Source: Micrasema longulum (taxonomy: Eukaryota > Arthropoda > Insecta > Trichoptera > Brachycentridae). From it: a stretch of 64,000 nucleotides of DNA. Each line of letters opens with the position of its first letter. Position 1 is the first letter of the stretch. Below the pieces are notes generated by a model. That model was not told the origin of the DNA. It saw only the letters and a program-made list of their open reading frames with translations, and made no database searches. This document shows positions 46,683-57,891 of this stretch, one piece after another. The translations under genes and the position numbers were made by a program. The stretch lies in the NCBI GenBank assembly GCA_022494885.1, contig JAGVSM010003736.1, positions 62,001 to 126,000 on the forward strand, given 5' to 3'.

Positions 46683-47619
46683 TTTTTTTTTTTTTTTTTT
46701 TTAGAGTCTTTATTCAATAAAATATACATATTATTACATCATAATACATTATAAAGAAAACAAAGTATTAAGATATATTTTGTCCCGATAAACTATTCAA
46801 TAATAGTTTGTCATCGGGTGCTCAGACATTAGTTTTAATTAAATCAAATAAGAAGAGTACAGACATAATACTGTATACGTATAAAATAATAAACATAAAA
46901 AATAGTTTTAATTTTTTTTTTTTTTTTTTTTAAGTAAGAAAATAGAGTAAAATAATACAATTAAAATTAAAGAATAGTAATTTACTTAAATATATTTTAA
47001 ATATAAGAAAGAAAAAAAATAATAGACACATATATAAATAGTGTGTGCTCATAAATGTAATCAAAACAAGATAAGAAAATAAATTAAACAAGGTAAAGTA
47101 AATCTAGAATTTCAATTCATATCTACAGAAAAAAAAATATAAAAAATAGTAAGAAAATTAAAAGTACATATTAAAATTAAGATCTAACATTTGTAAATGA
47201 AGTAAGAAAGTAAGAAAGTAATAAAAGAAAAGAAAAGGTTAACCCAAGAAAATAACAAAAATGTAATTAATGAGGGATAAAATTTTTTTTTTTTCAAAAA
47301 ATGTATATATGTAAAAAAATAATAATAAGTAAAGAATATTAAAAAATTTAAAAAATGTATTACATAAATACTACATAAATAATAAATCAATATAGGAACG
47401 TTTTATCTACTAACCACTTACGTAATAGAAACTTAATTTTATTTTTACTATGACATGTTTTCATGTCAAGTGGCAACAAATTAAATACTTTTGGAACAAT
47501 ATAATCCAACGTACGTTGTCCATATTTATTTTTAAATTTTGGTACTACTAGGCCATCAACAGATGTAAATCTTGTTAGATAGCTGTGTTCTAATTTATTT
47601 TTATATATATATATCGAGC
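46683..47619 (-). mobile_element. Younger LINE 3' end nested in an older one
   Basis: On the minus strand the right part (47410-47600) reads SVDGLVVPKFKNKYGQRTLD, YIVPKVFNLLPLDMK and KIKFLLRKWLV. This is the ORF2 C-terminal pattern (YGQR-(S/T)-(L/F)-x-Y-x-(V/G)-P-K-(V/L)-(F/W)-N-x-LP). The insert ends at 46683-46702 in 20 T (poly(A) on its own strand). A second 20-T run (46912-46931) suggests an internal A tract or two successive insertions. A stem (CCCGATAAACTATT with AATAGTTTGTCATCGGG, 46785-46819) lies in its 3' region. Confidence 0.7.
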
Positions 47620-47790
47620 TGTTATTTTAATTTTACATTTTTAGTGTTTTGTATTTGGCATTAAATCATTTAATATTTTTGGATCGATTACCTACATTAT
47701 ATTGCTTTTACCAAAGCCAGTTGATACAAGTGGTTTACTTAGTTGTGAACTATGACGATATTTTTAACAAAATTTGTTCTTCCTATCCAA
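47620..47790 (-). mobile_element. Older LINE 3' end, part 2
   Basis: The minus strand reads VSTGFGKSNIM, then after a stop VIDPKILNDLMPNTKH. This is equivalent to FGGKKKYNVIAPKIFNDLLP at 12835-13000. Together with 46190-46682 it forms one element interrupted by the younger LINE. Confidence 0.65.
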
Positions 47791-48654
47791 AGAGCTTTGG
47801 TGGTAGGTATCATAAAAGGTTTGTGTCCTTATTATTCATTTTTTTTCAAAATACGATTTCTGTTCCACTGAACTTTTTAATCATATCTCTATCGTGATAA
47901 TAAACAACAAAACAAAATAATTATATTTTATTTATTTGACATAAACGGCCTGAATTGCCTGTTACATAATACGATAAACTTAATAAAATAAAATTATAAT
48001 TAAGTTAAAATTGTGTTGCTATAATAAAAGTAAGCAAATCGTTTAAAAAAAAACGTTTTCAGACATAGAAAATTATATTGCGAGTAACAAAATAATATCA
48101 AACTCGATCTGCAACTATACTGCCGTCATAAGCAAAAATGATGTTTTTTGTCACAAATCACAAAATAAGTTAAATATGAAGTAATGTTCTACAAGAAATT
48201 TTGAACTATTTGATATGTAGAATTTCATAATTTCACGATTATTTCAGTACGTAAAACAAAATAATGTTTTTTTAACCAATAACGCATTATCTAGAGACCC
48301 ATAAGTAAAAACGTGTAGATATGACACATACAAGTTTTATGATTTTGATTTAATTGACAAGATGAATTTTCACTTTATAATTCTTTACAGCTTCTTTTTA
48401 AATTTGCATAAAGTTGAAAAATACAAAAAAGAGTCATATCCCAAAATACGACTTTTGCAAATAACTGCCTTTTTGCTTATTGGATGCGAATCATGTGGAT
48501 ATGCATGGGTCAAGTATTGTCACGTGTTCTACACTTTTTTACGCACAAATACCATTCACTTTAGTATCCTTTAATCACCCGTCACATTAAGACCCCGTGT
48601 CGTACATCGCGCGTTTATTTTGTTGAACGAGTTTGCCGCATTATAAAACTTTGT
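47791..48654. other. No gene recognised
   Basis: TTTATTTATTTGACATAAAC at 47930 may start another minus-strand LINE tail. The 70-residue frame at 48362 is not recognised. Confidence 0.35.
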
Positions 48655-48965
48655 TTCCACCAACTAACAGTGTTACGTTCCAGGTCGGGGCCTGCCTTCG
48701 TGTTAGTGCAGCTTGCGAGTTTCAAGTCGGATCCGACAAGTACATTAAGAACAAGAACCAGGTTAGTGACATCTTTTCCTAATCCATATCATTTGCTGGG
48801 GTTATGCCCGATTGACACTGCACACCGCATATCGAGAAATCTAACTTTTTTTATTTAATTTCAATATAGTTCATTCCGCTCAATATTATCCAGCCCTAGA
48901 GCTTCGCCCCCACTATTTCACGCCCCCGCATCCGCGTGGGAATTTGTTTTCCCACCACTTACTTA
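48655..48965 (-). mobile_element. CACGCGG-type element, second copy
   Basis: The reverse complement starts GTGGTGGGAAAACAAATTCC, then CACGCGGATGCGGGGGCGTG, GTGGGGGCGAAGCTC, GATATGCGGTGTGCAGTGTC and CACTAACCTGGTTCTTGTTC. It is the counterpart of 38467-38770. Confidence 0.65.
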
Positions 48966-49569
48966 TGACGGCAGTATGTCAGCATAGAACCATCCAGAAA
49001 CAAATATATCAGTTTATTTTAATATGAATAATTCGTATAATAGTATCCTACGGTTTGAATCAAGATACAATTTTTTTAAATAAATAATTAATTTTGGTAA
49101 ATTGACTTGTTGGATACGCCGATTCATTATTTTTATTAAAAAAATATACGCATATGATTTATGCAAAATGAATCAATAATGCCAATGTTGTTAACATACC
49201 CAAAAGGATTCTTAAAAACGTTTTTTTGCAAAACTAGGTGTAAGGTTATTTAAAAATGCAAATCAAGATAAACATAATTTATTATAGACAAGCAAAGATT
49301 ATTTAAATATTTTACTAATCGTTAAGTTTATTTGATAAAATCTTCTGTAGACTGCTTCATGCCTTTCCGGAAACGCAAACAAACAATGGAAATGGCCAAA
49401 TCTTGACTTAATTTATGCGAATTCATTTTCCACAGCGTCGCCTACTAAATTAAAATTGAATTTCGGTACCACTATCCCGCCCTTACCTTCGGTACCTGTT
49501 TGCTTATAGTCGAAGGCATCAGGCTATGTGTATGAGTTTGATATTAATTATCTTTGAAATGATTAACTT
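48966..49569. other. No gene recognised
   Basis: A+T-rich, unassigned. Confidence 0.4.
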
Positions 49570-50145
49570 TTAAAAGGCTGTGCTGAAAAATTACTTTGGG
49601 AACGGTGCGGTAACATCGTGTTAGATGAATCAAAAGACGGAATATTACATTTGATTAAAATATATAGATACATACTGTTTAATTAATATGAAAGGAGTAC
49701 AGTAATTTATAAAAATAATGCTATGATTTAGGCCTGTTATAGAAAATTAAATTTAAAAACACCGGCCATTTAACTAGCGTGCACTCTCGCTCACTGCCAA
49801 TAATCGACGAATCTCTTTAGTACAACACTGGCCACAGTATTTTGCGCTATTGCATCTCTGTTTCCCGTGTAATACGTCCAACTTTGTGCTCTCTTTTAAA
49901 CAGTTAAATAGATTTATAGTTGTATTTTCGTCACTTTCATTCATATAATTTTTGTTCTCATAGGATGAATAAATATTTTTTGTATCAAAATCCTGCATAT
50001 TTATACAAATTTAACTTTCTGAATCCGGTGTCTAAATGGAAATTTGAAGGTGACAAAAATACAACTTCTTCATTTAAATAAATAAGAGAGATGTATGTCA
50101 AGTTCTATATACCATTTAGACTCGTGTTATACGTCAGCCACACAT
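49570..50145 (-). repeat. Diverged duplicated segment with cysteine-rich frame, copy 2
   Basis: Counterpart of 3160-3715. The minus frame 49774-49998 (74 residues) ends KQRCNSAKYCGQCCTKEIRR, against KTETQFYGGCCVKQI in copy 1. Upstream, the text DTGFRKLNLYKYAGF aligns with HTGFGKINLCYYAGS of copy 1 but lies in another frame, so this copy is broken by a frameshift. It is unassigned. Confidence 0.5.
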
Positions 50146-52245
50146 GAGTTAAAAGCAGTTAGTTGGGAGGCTGCTTTGTAAATAAATATATTCAACACCA
50201 TCGAAAAAGCCAAAATCCTTTTTTTGTGTATTAATGCATCTTTTCTTCATACTCGTATATATTTGAATATGAAAATCAGTGACAAACTGATGATTCCGAA
50301 CATATATTTTCATAATAATTGTCATCTTCAAAGCCTTATCCGCACCTGATGAAAAAATCACAACCACTTACTATAAAGTAAGGAGATCGGTCTCACGCTT
50401 CAGGTGCTAGTTTAATAATGATAAAATATTGCAGTGTGATACGACCCTTTAAACAATTGTTTTATGTTGACCACCCCAGAAATTCAACCTGCGGCTTTAA
50501 TTCAATGCAAAAGCGAATGGTCCACATAAGCGATTATGCAAAGCTTATTATTATATTTTACTATCGAAATGAATGCTGTATACTAAATCGCAGGAATGAT
50601 GTATTAACATGGATTTTAAGTCTTATTTTTGTAGGTTTTACATTTATTTTAATCTGTTTATTTATTTAGTTTTGTTGGATTCTTTTCACGAATACCTTAA
50701 ATGCTGAGGCTTCAACAACGGAGTATTTAAAGACAGCTCGGTCGATGTGTTCCTACTGCAAAGACAGTTATACAAACAGGAAATAATTAGCTCACTTTTC
50801 GACAACCTAAACTAATTGAGAAGGGAATATTTTGTCTCTGAAAAGAATATTATCCTTTTGAATATTTTGTTATTTATGACTAGTTTTTTTAAAAAAAAAA
50901 ATAATAACAAAAAAAAACTTTATACACAGACGGCCCTGCCTACCGGCTCAGACTTAATTTTTAATTTATTTTAAAAAATCTTTCATGAATGACTTAAGTT
51001 ACCTTCTATATACATTTATTGGGGACAGAGACACATATTATAGTGAATGCCTGTGAACTTGCTCCGACTCGCTGGAAAATCCGTGTTGAGTCGGAGAACT
51101 ACGATGCATCCATAAAAATACACAAACATGCATGCATTCACACATGCACTGACATATTATAATTTACCATATCTTAATTATCATTTCGATTTTGTTTTTG
51201 TGTTATTTTCTATTGACTTGACACTATTATTTCATACATTTGATTATGTATTGTTGTAAACAAAACGTGTATAATTTGTATTTAAAAATTTTAATCTGAT
51301 TAGTTTCATATGATGTCTTCTCTGGAATTTCGTTATTCACCATATTTATATTTTGTTTCTCTGGATTGTCATGCAACTGCATCACATGTCAGTATAATTT
51401 ATTCAATTTTACTATGTATTTTTTATTATTAATTATTACAGCTTAACAGATGTTGGTTTTAATTTATTATTTAGTCATATGTCAAGGCATTCAAGCAGAA
51501 TATCTCTCAATCGTATAAAACATTGTAGGCACAAACGCACCAAGTACCTATCTGCTTTTTTAAAAAGTTTACTAACAATAGCTTTTATTTTTCTGAAATA
51601 ACTCTCCTTTTAAAGACAATATTATCGTCCCAAGTAATTTGAAAGCCATTTCATTGGTTATTTTAAAGAGCCATTATTTCGAGGCTTTACTGACAGAATG
51701 CATTAAGTCATTAAAACAAGTTTCGAGATAATTGCATTTAAAGCCTTTTATTCCTTCAACGCATTATTTCTTCCACAATTTTCTTACTTTGAAAGAGTTA
51801 TTTTTATTTTAGACATAGCATAAAATTTAAAATCAACATCTTGCACCTATATAAAAAATATTTTAAATATACAAAGACTGTAAGTATTATTCTGTCAGTA
51901 AAGTCTTGATTTGCTTACTCGGTTTTGTGCGTCCATCTACTCAGTATAGTCTTGTAATTATTTTTATTGGTTCATTAACGTTAAAATGTAGCACTTTTTT
52001 TAAATTAAAAAAAATTCTTACAGTATTTATTTTTACTATTAATATTTGCAATACTATGCTATTAATACACATGCGTTGTCTTTTTTTCGTTTTTTAAATA
52101 GAATTCTATTTTTATGCGCGAGCACAATCTGAATAAATATTTGATGAAAATCATTAAAAAATATTTTTAATTTTAGCATTTGCATAAAATATTTAACTAC
52201 ATTTATTTGTTACACGAAATAGTATTTACACATTAAATCTAGTTT
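50146..52245. other. No gene recognised
   Basis: About 2.1 kb of unassigned sequence. The 83-residue frame at 50418-50669 ends in a hydrophobic run (LSLIFVGFTFILICLFI) that could be a membrane segment, but nothing else supports a gene. Confidence 0.4.
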
Positions 52246-52249
52246 TGTG

Positions 52250-52555
52250 TGTGAAGTAGAACCAGAACCCTGAATCGGTGTTTTCGACTATCGGGTAAAA
52301 ATCCTGAAATAATAAGTCCGTCTTATAGATCATCGGTTAGCGCATTCGCCTACCATGCTTCAGGTCTTAGGTTCGATTCCTGTTTCAAAGGTGGCTCTGC
52401 GCTGCAATAATTCGTTGTTCCTGGACTGCCACCTGAAGCTTCAGACTGTTCACCTTACCTTCCAGGTAATAGATGTTGCAATTGGAATATCACTGAAATG
52501 CACTGTGCCACTGTTCGTTAATAAGGAAATAATGATGATCATAAATATTTACTAG
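52250..52555 (+). mobile_element. SINE-like repeat S4 with tRNA-like middle
   Basis: The tRNA-like part reads GATCATCGGTTAGCGCATTC, GCCTACCATGCTTCAGGTC and TTAGGTTCGATTCCTGT (B box), starting at about 52328. It is preceded by AGAACCAGAACC and TTTTCGACTAT and followed by GTTCCTGGACTGCCACCTGA. Other copies lie at 12245-12545 (plus) and 63340-63640 (minus). The block upstream of the tRNA-like part is unusual for a plain SINE. Confidence 0.65.
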
Positions 52556-52781
52556 CATTAATTCAATACTGCATCCTTAAATTATGCTAGTTTAGTTTTA
52601 TATTAAGTACTATTAAGTATTATTATTAATTATTTATATTAATAGTTTAATATTATTTTTCAGCTCAATATCTGCACTGTCAATTTATATGTTGCGCTAA
52701 TTATTATTAATAAAATATATATTTTACTGTTTATGTACATGTGTATGTACTTGTAAGTATACGTAAATATTTAGTTATTTA

Positions 52782-52865
52782 CTAGCAAGTAACAGTTAGC
52801 CTCGCTTTATCGGCCGTGCGGGCCTAAGATGATCGGCCCTTCGGGCCTCATTTGAATTATTCGAA
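52782..52865 (-). mobile_element. GGCCC-repeat element, 3' end only
   Basis: The minus strand reads GAGGCCCGAAGGGCCGATCA, TAGGCCCGCACGGCCGATAA, then GCGAGGCTAACTGTTACTTG and ends CTAG followed by T. It shows the same terminus as 55829. Confidence 0.7.
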
Positions 52866-52946
52866 TCTCGGGCACTGTGAAATTTTACTCTTTTGAGCCT
52901 CACATTTTTTTTGTTGCTGTTAGGAGCAATCTAAATATAAAAATGA

Positions 52947-53040
52947 ATTGGGGGTGTGGTCCCGTGTCTAATGTCACGGACCCAGGGATCAGAGGTCCGA
53001 GCATCGCACCACGCTCTACCACAACTTGGTTCTCATAAAT
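52947..53040 (+). mobile_element. SINE S3 (plus)
   Basis: GGTGTGGTCCCGTGTCTAAT, GTCACGGACCCAGGGATCAG, AGGTCCGAGCATCGCACC and ACGCTCTACCACAACTTGGT follow the S3 order. The tail is short. Confidence 0.65.
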
Positions 53041-53223
53041 AAAAAGTTTGGGTAAATCAGAAAATCATAACAAAAATATTTATTCAAAAAAATAAATGGA
53101 AAAATAATTATCTGTCACTCAGAATAACGCTTAGAACACAAATATCTATTTTACAAAATGAAAAAAACTTCTGACTCAGAATGACCATTCAAAAACCACA
53201 CAGTTATAACTTATTAAATATCC

Positions 53224-53320
53224 CGGCAGCCTTCGTGGTAAAGTGGTTAAGACGCTTGACTCACGCATAGAAAGTTCCAGGTTCGATTCCTGGTGAGAGC
53301 ACAAAAATTAAATGTGATTA
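53224..53320 (+). mobile_element. SINE S1 (head and start of body)
   Basis: CGGCAGCCTTCGTGGTAAAG, TGGTTAAGACGCTTGACTCA, GTTCCAGGTTCGATTCCTG (B box) and AAAAATTAAATGTGATT are present. The body then breaks into a ~77-bp tandem duplication (CTTTTTCTGCCT at about 53327 and 53404). Confidence 0.75.
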
Positions 53321-53663
53321 AAGCTACTTTTTCTGCCTACCTGTTTTTTTTTTTTTAATTACACCACAAACCAAATACTCACTTTATTTTGTTTTTTCAG
53401 TAAGCTCCTTTTTCTGCCTGTTTATTGTTTTTTTTTTAATTCTCAAACACAAATACAAATAGCCGTAAATCTGTCTTATTTACATATAATTTTATAAGCA
53501 TAATAAAAATATTTAAATAACTGCTTTACTACTGCCATTTAGTGGCCAATCTGTGAAACGTTAATATATAAAAGCTTAGATTTTCGTCCTTTTTCTTTTA
53601 TTATTTGAAAAAAAAACGGTTTTACCAGAATTTATATAAATATTTTATCTGCCAATTGAAACA

Positions 53664-54205
53664 TTAAAAAAATACAAAAATTGCACGTGTGTGGGATCCG
53701 ATCGCTAGGCGTTTCATATATACAAAGTTTTTGGCGATCTCGTCGACTGGAAGCGTGGCGTCATCTGTAATCCGGCTACTCCATGGTCGGGTGAGGTGGA
53801 TGGCCTGAGGTCGGAGGTCCTGCGGCTGAGTTTTGCGGGCAGAATGGGCCCGTGCAGAGGACAGACAACAATCATTTCTAGAGTAATAATATATTGATTT
53901 TGACGCTTTATAAAGTGATTTTTGTAATATTTTAAACAAAAATTTGGTAAACAATGTTTTGAATATGTCAAAATGTCTGTAGACTGGCTGAATTTGTCCC
54001 GTAGGGAGGTTTTTAGATCTAAATTTGTCGCAAAAGAGAGGAAAAACATTTTTGAAAAGAGGATATGGAAGTCTAGGCATTTACATGGCTTTATGACTTG
54101 TTATTGGCTGGTTTAAATGGCCACTTTGACCCGTCAATGCCTTGTAAATGCCTAGAATTACTTATGCCCTTCTCATAAATGTTTTTCATCTGGGTTGTAA
54201 TAACT
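53664..54205 (+). mobile_element. Long-terminal-inverted-repeat element, copy F, with 138-residue frame
   Basis: The arms are 54022-54135 (GAGAGGAAAAACATTTTTGA, GGATATGGAAGTCTAGGCAT) and the shortened mirror to 54205 (AATGCCTAGAATTACTTATG). The one-sided flank (GTCTGTAGACTGGCTGAATT, GTAGGGAGGTTTTTAGATCT) extends left. A 138-residue minus frame (53664-54080) reads through it: VFPLFCDKFRSKNLPTGQIQ, PVYRHFDIFKTLFTKF, then an unrelated tail. The first part is preserved in frame in copies C and G. Confidence 0.65.
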
Positions 54206-55157
54206 TTTAAAAACATTACAATTTTATAAAAAAATTATGAAGAACACCTTTTTTTTCAAATTAATTTTTAAAAAGCTTTTCATTTCTTTTATTTCTTCCG
54301 GTAATTCATCATAAAGTTTCAATATCCCGTACAATGAGTTTTGAGTGTCTACTTTTCTCCTCATTACATCATTTTTTTTATTTCTACTTTAAATTATGTG
54401 TTATTTAAATACGAACTATTTAAGTTGGAAGTATAAAATAAAAAAATTGTCAATTTATGTCCTCAACATCAAGTTATTCTTCTTCTTCTATTAGTATATA
54501 AAAAAGTAATTACTATGTAAAATAAATAAAACAAAAATGTGTTGATCATTTTTTTTACAGTGCGTAATTAAAAATAAAGATACGCTTAAGGTTGTTGCAA
54601 CACTCCATTTAAGTCCCGAAATGGTTTGTTAGGCCTACCCTCTAGTAATATTATGATTAGGTAATAAATTTTATGGGTAATCAGATGAAATACAATGAAA
54701 TCTACGGCTCTAAGAACCTAAATAGTATAATCACCCAATAAAAAACAGGATAAATAAACACTTACTTTTTATAGTCGCTATCGACGATGATTAAAATGTT
54801 TGTCTCACCTTTGTCGAGAATGGTTTTTATCGTTTTTATTATGACATTTAAATGGCATTTCGATTTACAGTTTCATCACAATTTGGTCACCTTCCAAGTT
54901 GATAAAACCTGAGCACAATGTTCACTTGTCCGCCTTGTAATCCAGTGGTGTTTACGTGGGGTTAGCGCACGCGTGGTTCAGGACTTTAGTATCGGAGCAG
55001 TCGCAGTATCATGGAATACATTTTTTTTATCAGTAACATCAATTTCTTTTTCATATTTTTATACGTCGCGTTAGTAGGAATAAGAAACTAAATGGGAACT
55101 AATTTTGAACTCTGATAATGCAATCTAAATAATTATTATTCTAAAACCGCTTGACTT
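54206..55157. other. No gene recognised
   Basis: 54770-55020 (minus) contains GTGAGACAAACATTTTAATC before a GTAAGTG donor-like site. A related GTGAGACAACCGTTCTGATT lies at 15790-15815, so this is more likely a worn repeat than an exon. Confidence 0.4.
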
Positions 55158-55310
55158 TGTCTATCATGTATGGGCCTATTTCACACGTATCACGCCAATC
55201 CACTTAGTCCGGTAAAATTAGGGTGGGTGGAAACTTTTTTATTGTTTTCGTTTTTGGTTTTATTGATTTAGTTTCAACTGACGGGTGAACACTTGACTCG
55301 CGGATTGAGA
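55158..55310 (+). repeat. Dispersed repeat R6, copy 2
   Basis: TGTCTATCATGTATGGGCCT, CCAATCCACTTAGTCCGGTA and GGGTGGGTGGAAAC correspond to 27025-27215. Confidence 0.65.
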
Positions 55311-55411
55311 AAAATGTATTTTTTGTATTATCGTTAACTTATCAAGATCCTAATTAGCCAAAGCCTTCATAACGAATTCGCTAAAACCTACAGGGCCCTA
55401 TGAGTTAAATT

Positions 55412-55829
55412 AACTAGCATATAAAGTCAGCAATAGCTGACTAATATTATTTTAAATTATAGATTTTTCGTTGTTCAATGTTGATCGCTTACTAACCAAA
55501 ATTTTTGTGAAGACATTGAACATGTTATATCTGTAAATTTTGTGTGGATTAGCTAGCATTGTTCTGAGGGACAAATTCTTCTTTATGACATTTAGATTGA
55601 ACTGAAAAAGGGAAATTATTTGAAGCCCATATGGGCGTTATTTCAAGGTGATCGAGATTCTTACCATTCGAAGCCCGAGGCCGATTAACTGAAGGCCGAG
55701 AAGCCAATTCATTGAGGCCCGTAAGGCCGTAAAACGAGGCCCGGAGGGCCGCTGATATTACGCTTGAAGGACCGAATTTCCCAGCATAGAACAGTCAGCA
55801 ATAGCCGGCAGCCAACTGTTACCTGCTAG
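55412..55829 (+). mobile_element. GGCCC-repeat element, most complete copy
   Basis: The left end AACTAGCATATAAAGTCAGC is mirrored at the right by GCTGACTGTTCT-type and CTAGCAGGTAACAGTT blocks (read inward). The element thus has short imperfect terminal inverted repeats and ends in CTAG followed by T. The inner right third is a degenerate array of ~18-20 bp units (GAGGCCCGTAAGGCCG, GAGGCCCGGAGGGCCG). The CTAG-T end suits a Helitron 3' end, while the inverted ends suit a MITE; the class stays open. It is non-coding. Confidence 0.7.
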
Positions 55830-57034
55830 TTGTTTTGTTTTAATGTTTAGTTTTATTTTTTTTATTTTTTTTTGTTTTTATCTTATTGCTTTATGTTTTT
55901 AACTGGGAACATGGCTGGCTAAGTATTGCACTACCGGTTTAATCTAGTAGGAATAAAAATATTATTATAATTCATTTGCACCCCAACTATCCAAAAAGGG
56001 CCGATCACCGACTACAATAAATAAAGTTTTATTTTTTCTGCCTCATGATATAGAAGTTGGCTTATTTGTTTAATATTATTGAAGTTTTAGGTTTGATTCC
56101 CGCAATATCTTGGGTTTGACCTGTAATCTATTATAAGAACTGGCCAGGCATCCAAATCATCTTAACGTTATTCAATAAATAATCAAGATTCGCGGCATCT
56201 GGCGTACTAATGTAGTACTCTATGCACCATAGAAATGATTTCGATTTTCAAACAATTAAGATCAGAAACGTCGAAACAACGAATAAAGTGACATAAAAAA
56301 ATCATCATCAGTATCCAAAAAGCCAAACAAACCAAAGATGTAAAATCATAGCAAATTTTATGTTCAAAAATAATTTTCAGTATGGGCTCGCTACCGGCAA
56401 TGTTTTCGATACTCTTGTTTCCCCTCCAGTATTTTCTCCTCCCTTTCTGTCCTTCCCCCTCACAAGCTTCACGAGCAGGCGCCAACCTTAAGGCATTTTA
56501 TCACTACATAGGGGTGTCATTTTCTGGCTCTGATACGTTACGTTAGCCATAAATAAGGCAGTAAACATGGACTCTTATCACTACCCTTGTAATGAACATT
56601 GACCTATAAATCGCCGAAGGTCATTTTGCTTATCTATATTTATGTGTTAGAATGTATACGTATATTTAAACATATACTCACTATTTTAGACATGTGTGTA
56701 CGGAAACACGACTGATTTTACAATATTTTTTAATGATTTAATATGTGTCGCGATTTGTTTTTAATACCATGCACAACATAAGGCTTGCTAAAAGATAATG
56801 CGTACACGGATTGTTTAGAAGAAAAACGTTTATGACTACAATCACATAGACTTTACGGTTATTTGAGAAAAAAAAAACTTTATTTAGCAGATACGTTACG
56901 AGTATTCAAAATTTTAAAAATGAATCGTTGCGCAAAATTTAACACAGCAATATTTGTTTCCTAGCATTTCAATAAATACCTTTTTTGGAGTCAAGGTTTT
57001 TCTTTTATTTTAGAAACAAGTATTCGAGTTTTTA
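55830..57034. other. No gene recognised
   Basis: The 92-residue minus frame at 56207-56485 starts MAPAREACEGEGQKGRRKYW and contains an aliphatic run. It matches nothing I know, and its start lies in a purine-rich tract. Confidence 0.4.
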
Positions 57035-57194
57035 TGTTTCACCCAAATATTTCAATTTCCGGGGCCATTGTCAAGGAGTTGTAAAAAACTCTTTATTAGA
57101 AAATGGAAATCAAGTTGGGCTAGAGTGGAGTTCATATTTTAGACCTCTGATCCGTTAGACCGCTATACTAGCCATGGGGCCACAACTCGAATCA
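57035..57194 (-). mobile_element. SINE S3 with longest tail
   Basis: The minus strand reads GAGTTGTGGCCCCATGGCTA, GTATAGCGGTCTAACGGATC, then AACTCCACTCTAGCCCAACT, TGATTTCCATTTTCTAATAA, CAACTCCTTGACAATGGCCC and CGGAAATTGAAATATTTGGG. The B box is worn. This copy shows the full 3' body of S3. Confidence 0.75.
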
Positions 57195-57474
57195 ATGTAG
57201 GTTTTCTATATTGTAAAAGATTATTCTTAAACAAAACTAAAAACAATCAATCGTGGAATAAAATTAAATATTTTTCAATATTCAAACACTTCATAAAAAA
57301 ACTGGTTTACATTAAACTTTACGCAATAAAACTAAAATAGAATATGTTTTGTGGAGTTATATTCGGTTTATATTTTATTCTCACGACGCGCGACGAAGAA
57401 TCATAAAGGTAAACGAGTTTTTTATGAAAGATCACAAGAATATTTTAATTAAGAGTCAATAATTGTCTTCATGT

Positions 57475-57480
57475 TTTATT
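57475..57480 (-). terminator. Poly(A) signal AATAAA of the lectin gene
   Basis: On the minus strand GAATAAAACATGAAG lies about 170 nt past the lectin stop codon. It is the first good AATAAA after the stop, giving a 3' untranslated region of about 190 nt. Position and motif are seen; use is inferred. Confidence 0.55.
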
Positions 57481-57645
57481 CAAAATAAACATCGACGGAT
57501 ATAAAAATAATAGGGGATAATTATTTCAAGGTTAGAAGACTAGACTCATCCACTTTTATGAACATTATGTGTTTTTGTAAGATATTTATAAACATTATTC
57601 ATGTCTCGTTTATGAACACGATAAATTATTGATGTAATCAATTAT

Positions 57646-57891
57646 TTAAAGTTTTAGTTCTGGATCGGTAGATTTTATATAGCTCAAAAGACTGTCGTTG
57701 TCTTCGCAAATAAAGGGTTTTTTGTGATAGCAGGCCACATCATGCCAGAATATTCCATCAGCGTAGACTGTATTAAGGACTGCCATACATGCTTCATGGG
57801 TCTTATTTATTTCGTACTCCGCATCGTCAGGCTGCGGAGCTTTTTTGTATCCTGTCTGGCTCCAAGGGTTCTTGCCCCAACCCTTAGGAAT
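57646..57891 (-). CDS. C-type lectin, last coding exon
   Basis: The exon opens after TTTTTCTAG on the minus strand and encodes 81 residues and a stop (57646-57648): IPKGWGKNPWSQTGYKKAPQ, then PDDAEYEINKTHEACMAVLN, then TVYADGIFWHDVACYHKKPF, then ICEDNDSLLSYIKSTDPELK and L. This is the second half of a C-type lectin domain. C of EAC and C of VAC are the usual inner disulfide pair, and C of FIC closes the domain. The long-loop motif is QPD (galactose-type by family rule), with Glu of HEAC as a further calcium ligand. The classical WND is WHD, so one calcium ligand is changed. Family members are usually secreted and act in recognition of sugars or microbes. The exon joins in phase 0 to 63025-63158. 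It is not interrupted by stops. Confidence 0.88.
   Translation of the reverse strand: MPKGWGKNPWSQTGYKKAPQPDDAEYEINKTHEACMAVLNTVYADGIFWHDVACYHKKPFICEDNDSLLSYIKSTDPELKL

Noticed and set aside
53664..54080. 138-residue frame as a host gene
   Set aside because: Its first third is the inverted-repeat family and the rest has no recognised domain; treated as part of the element.
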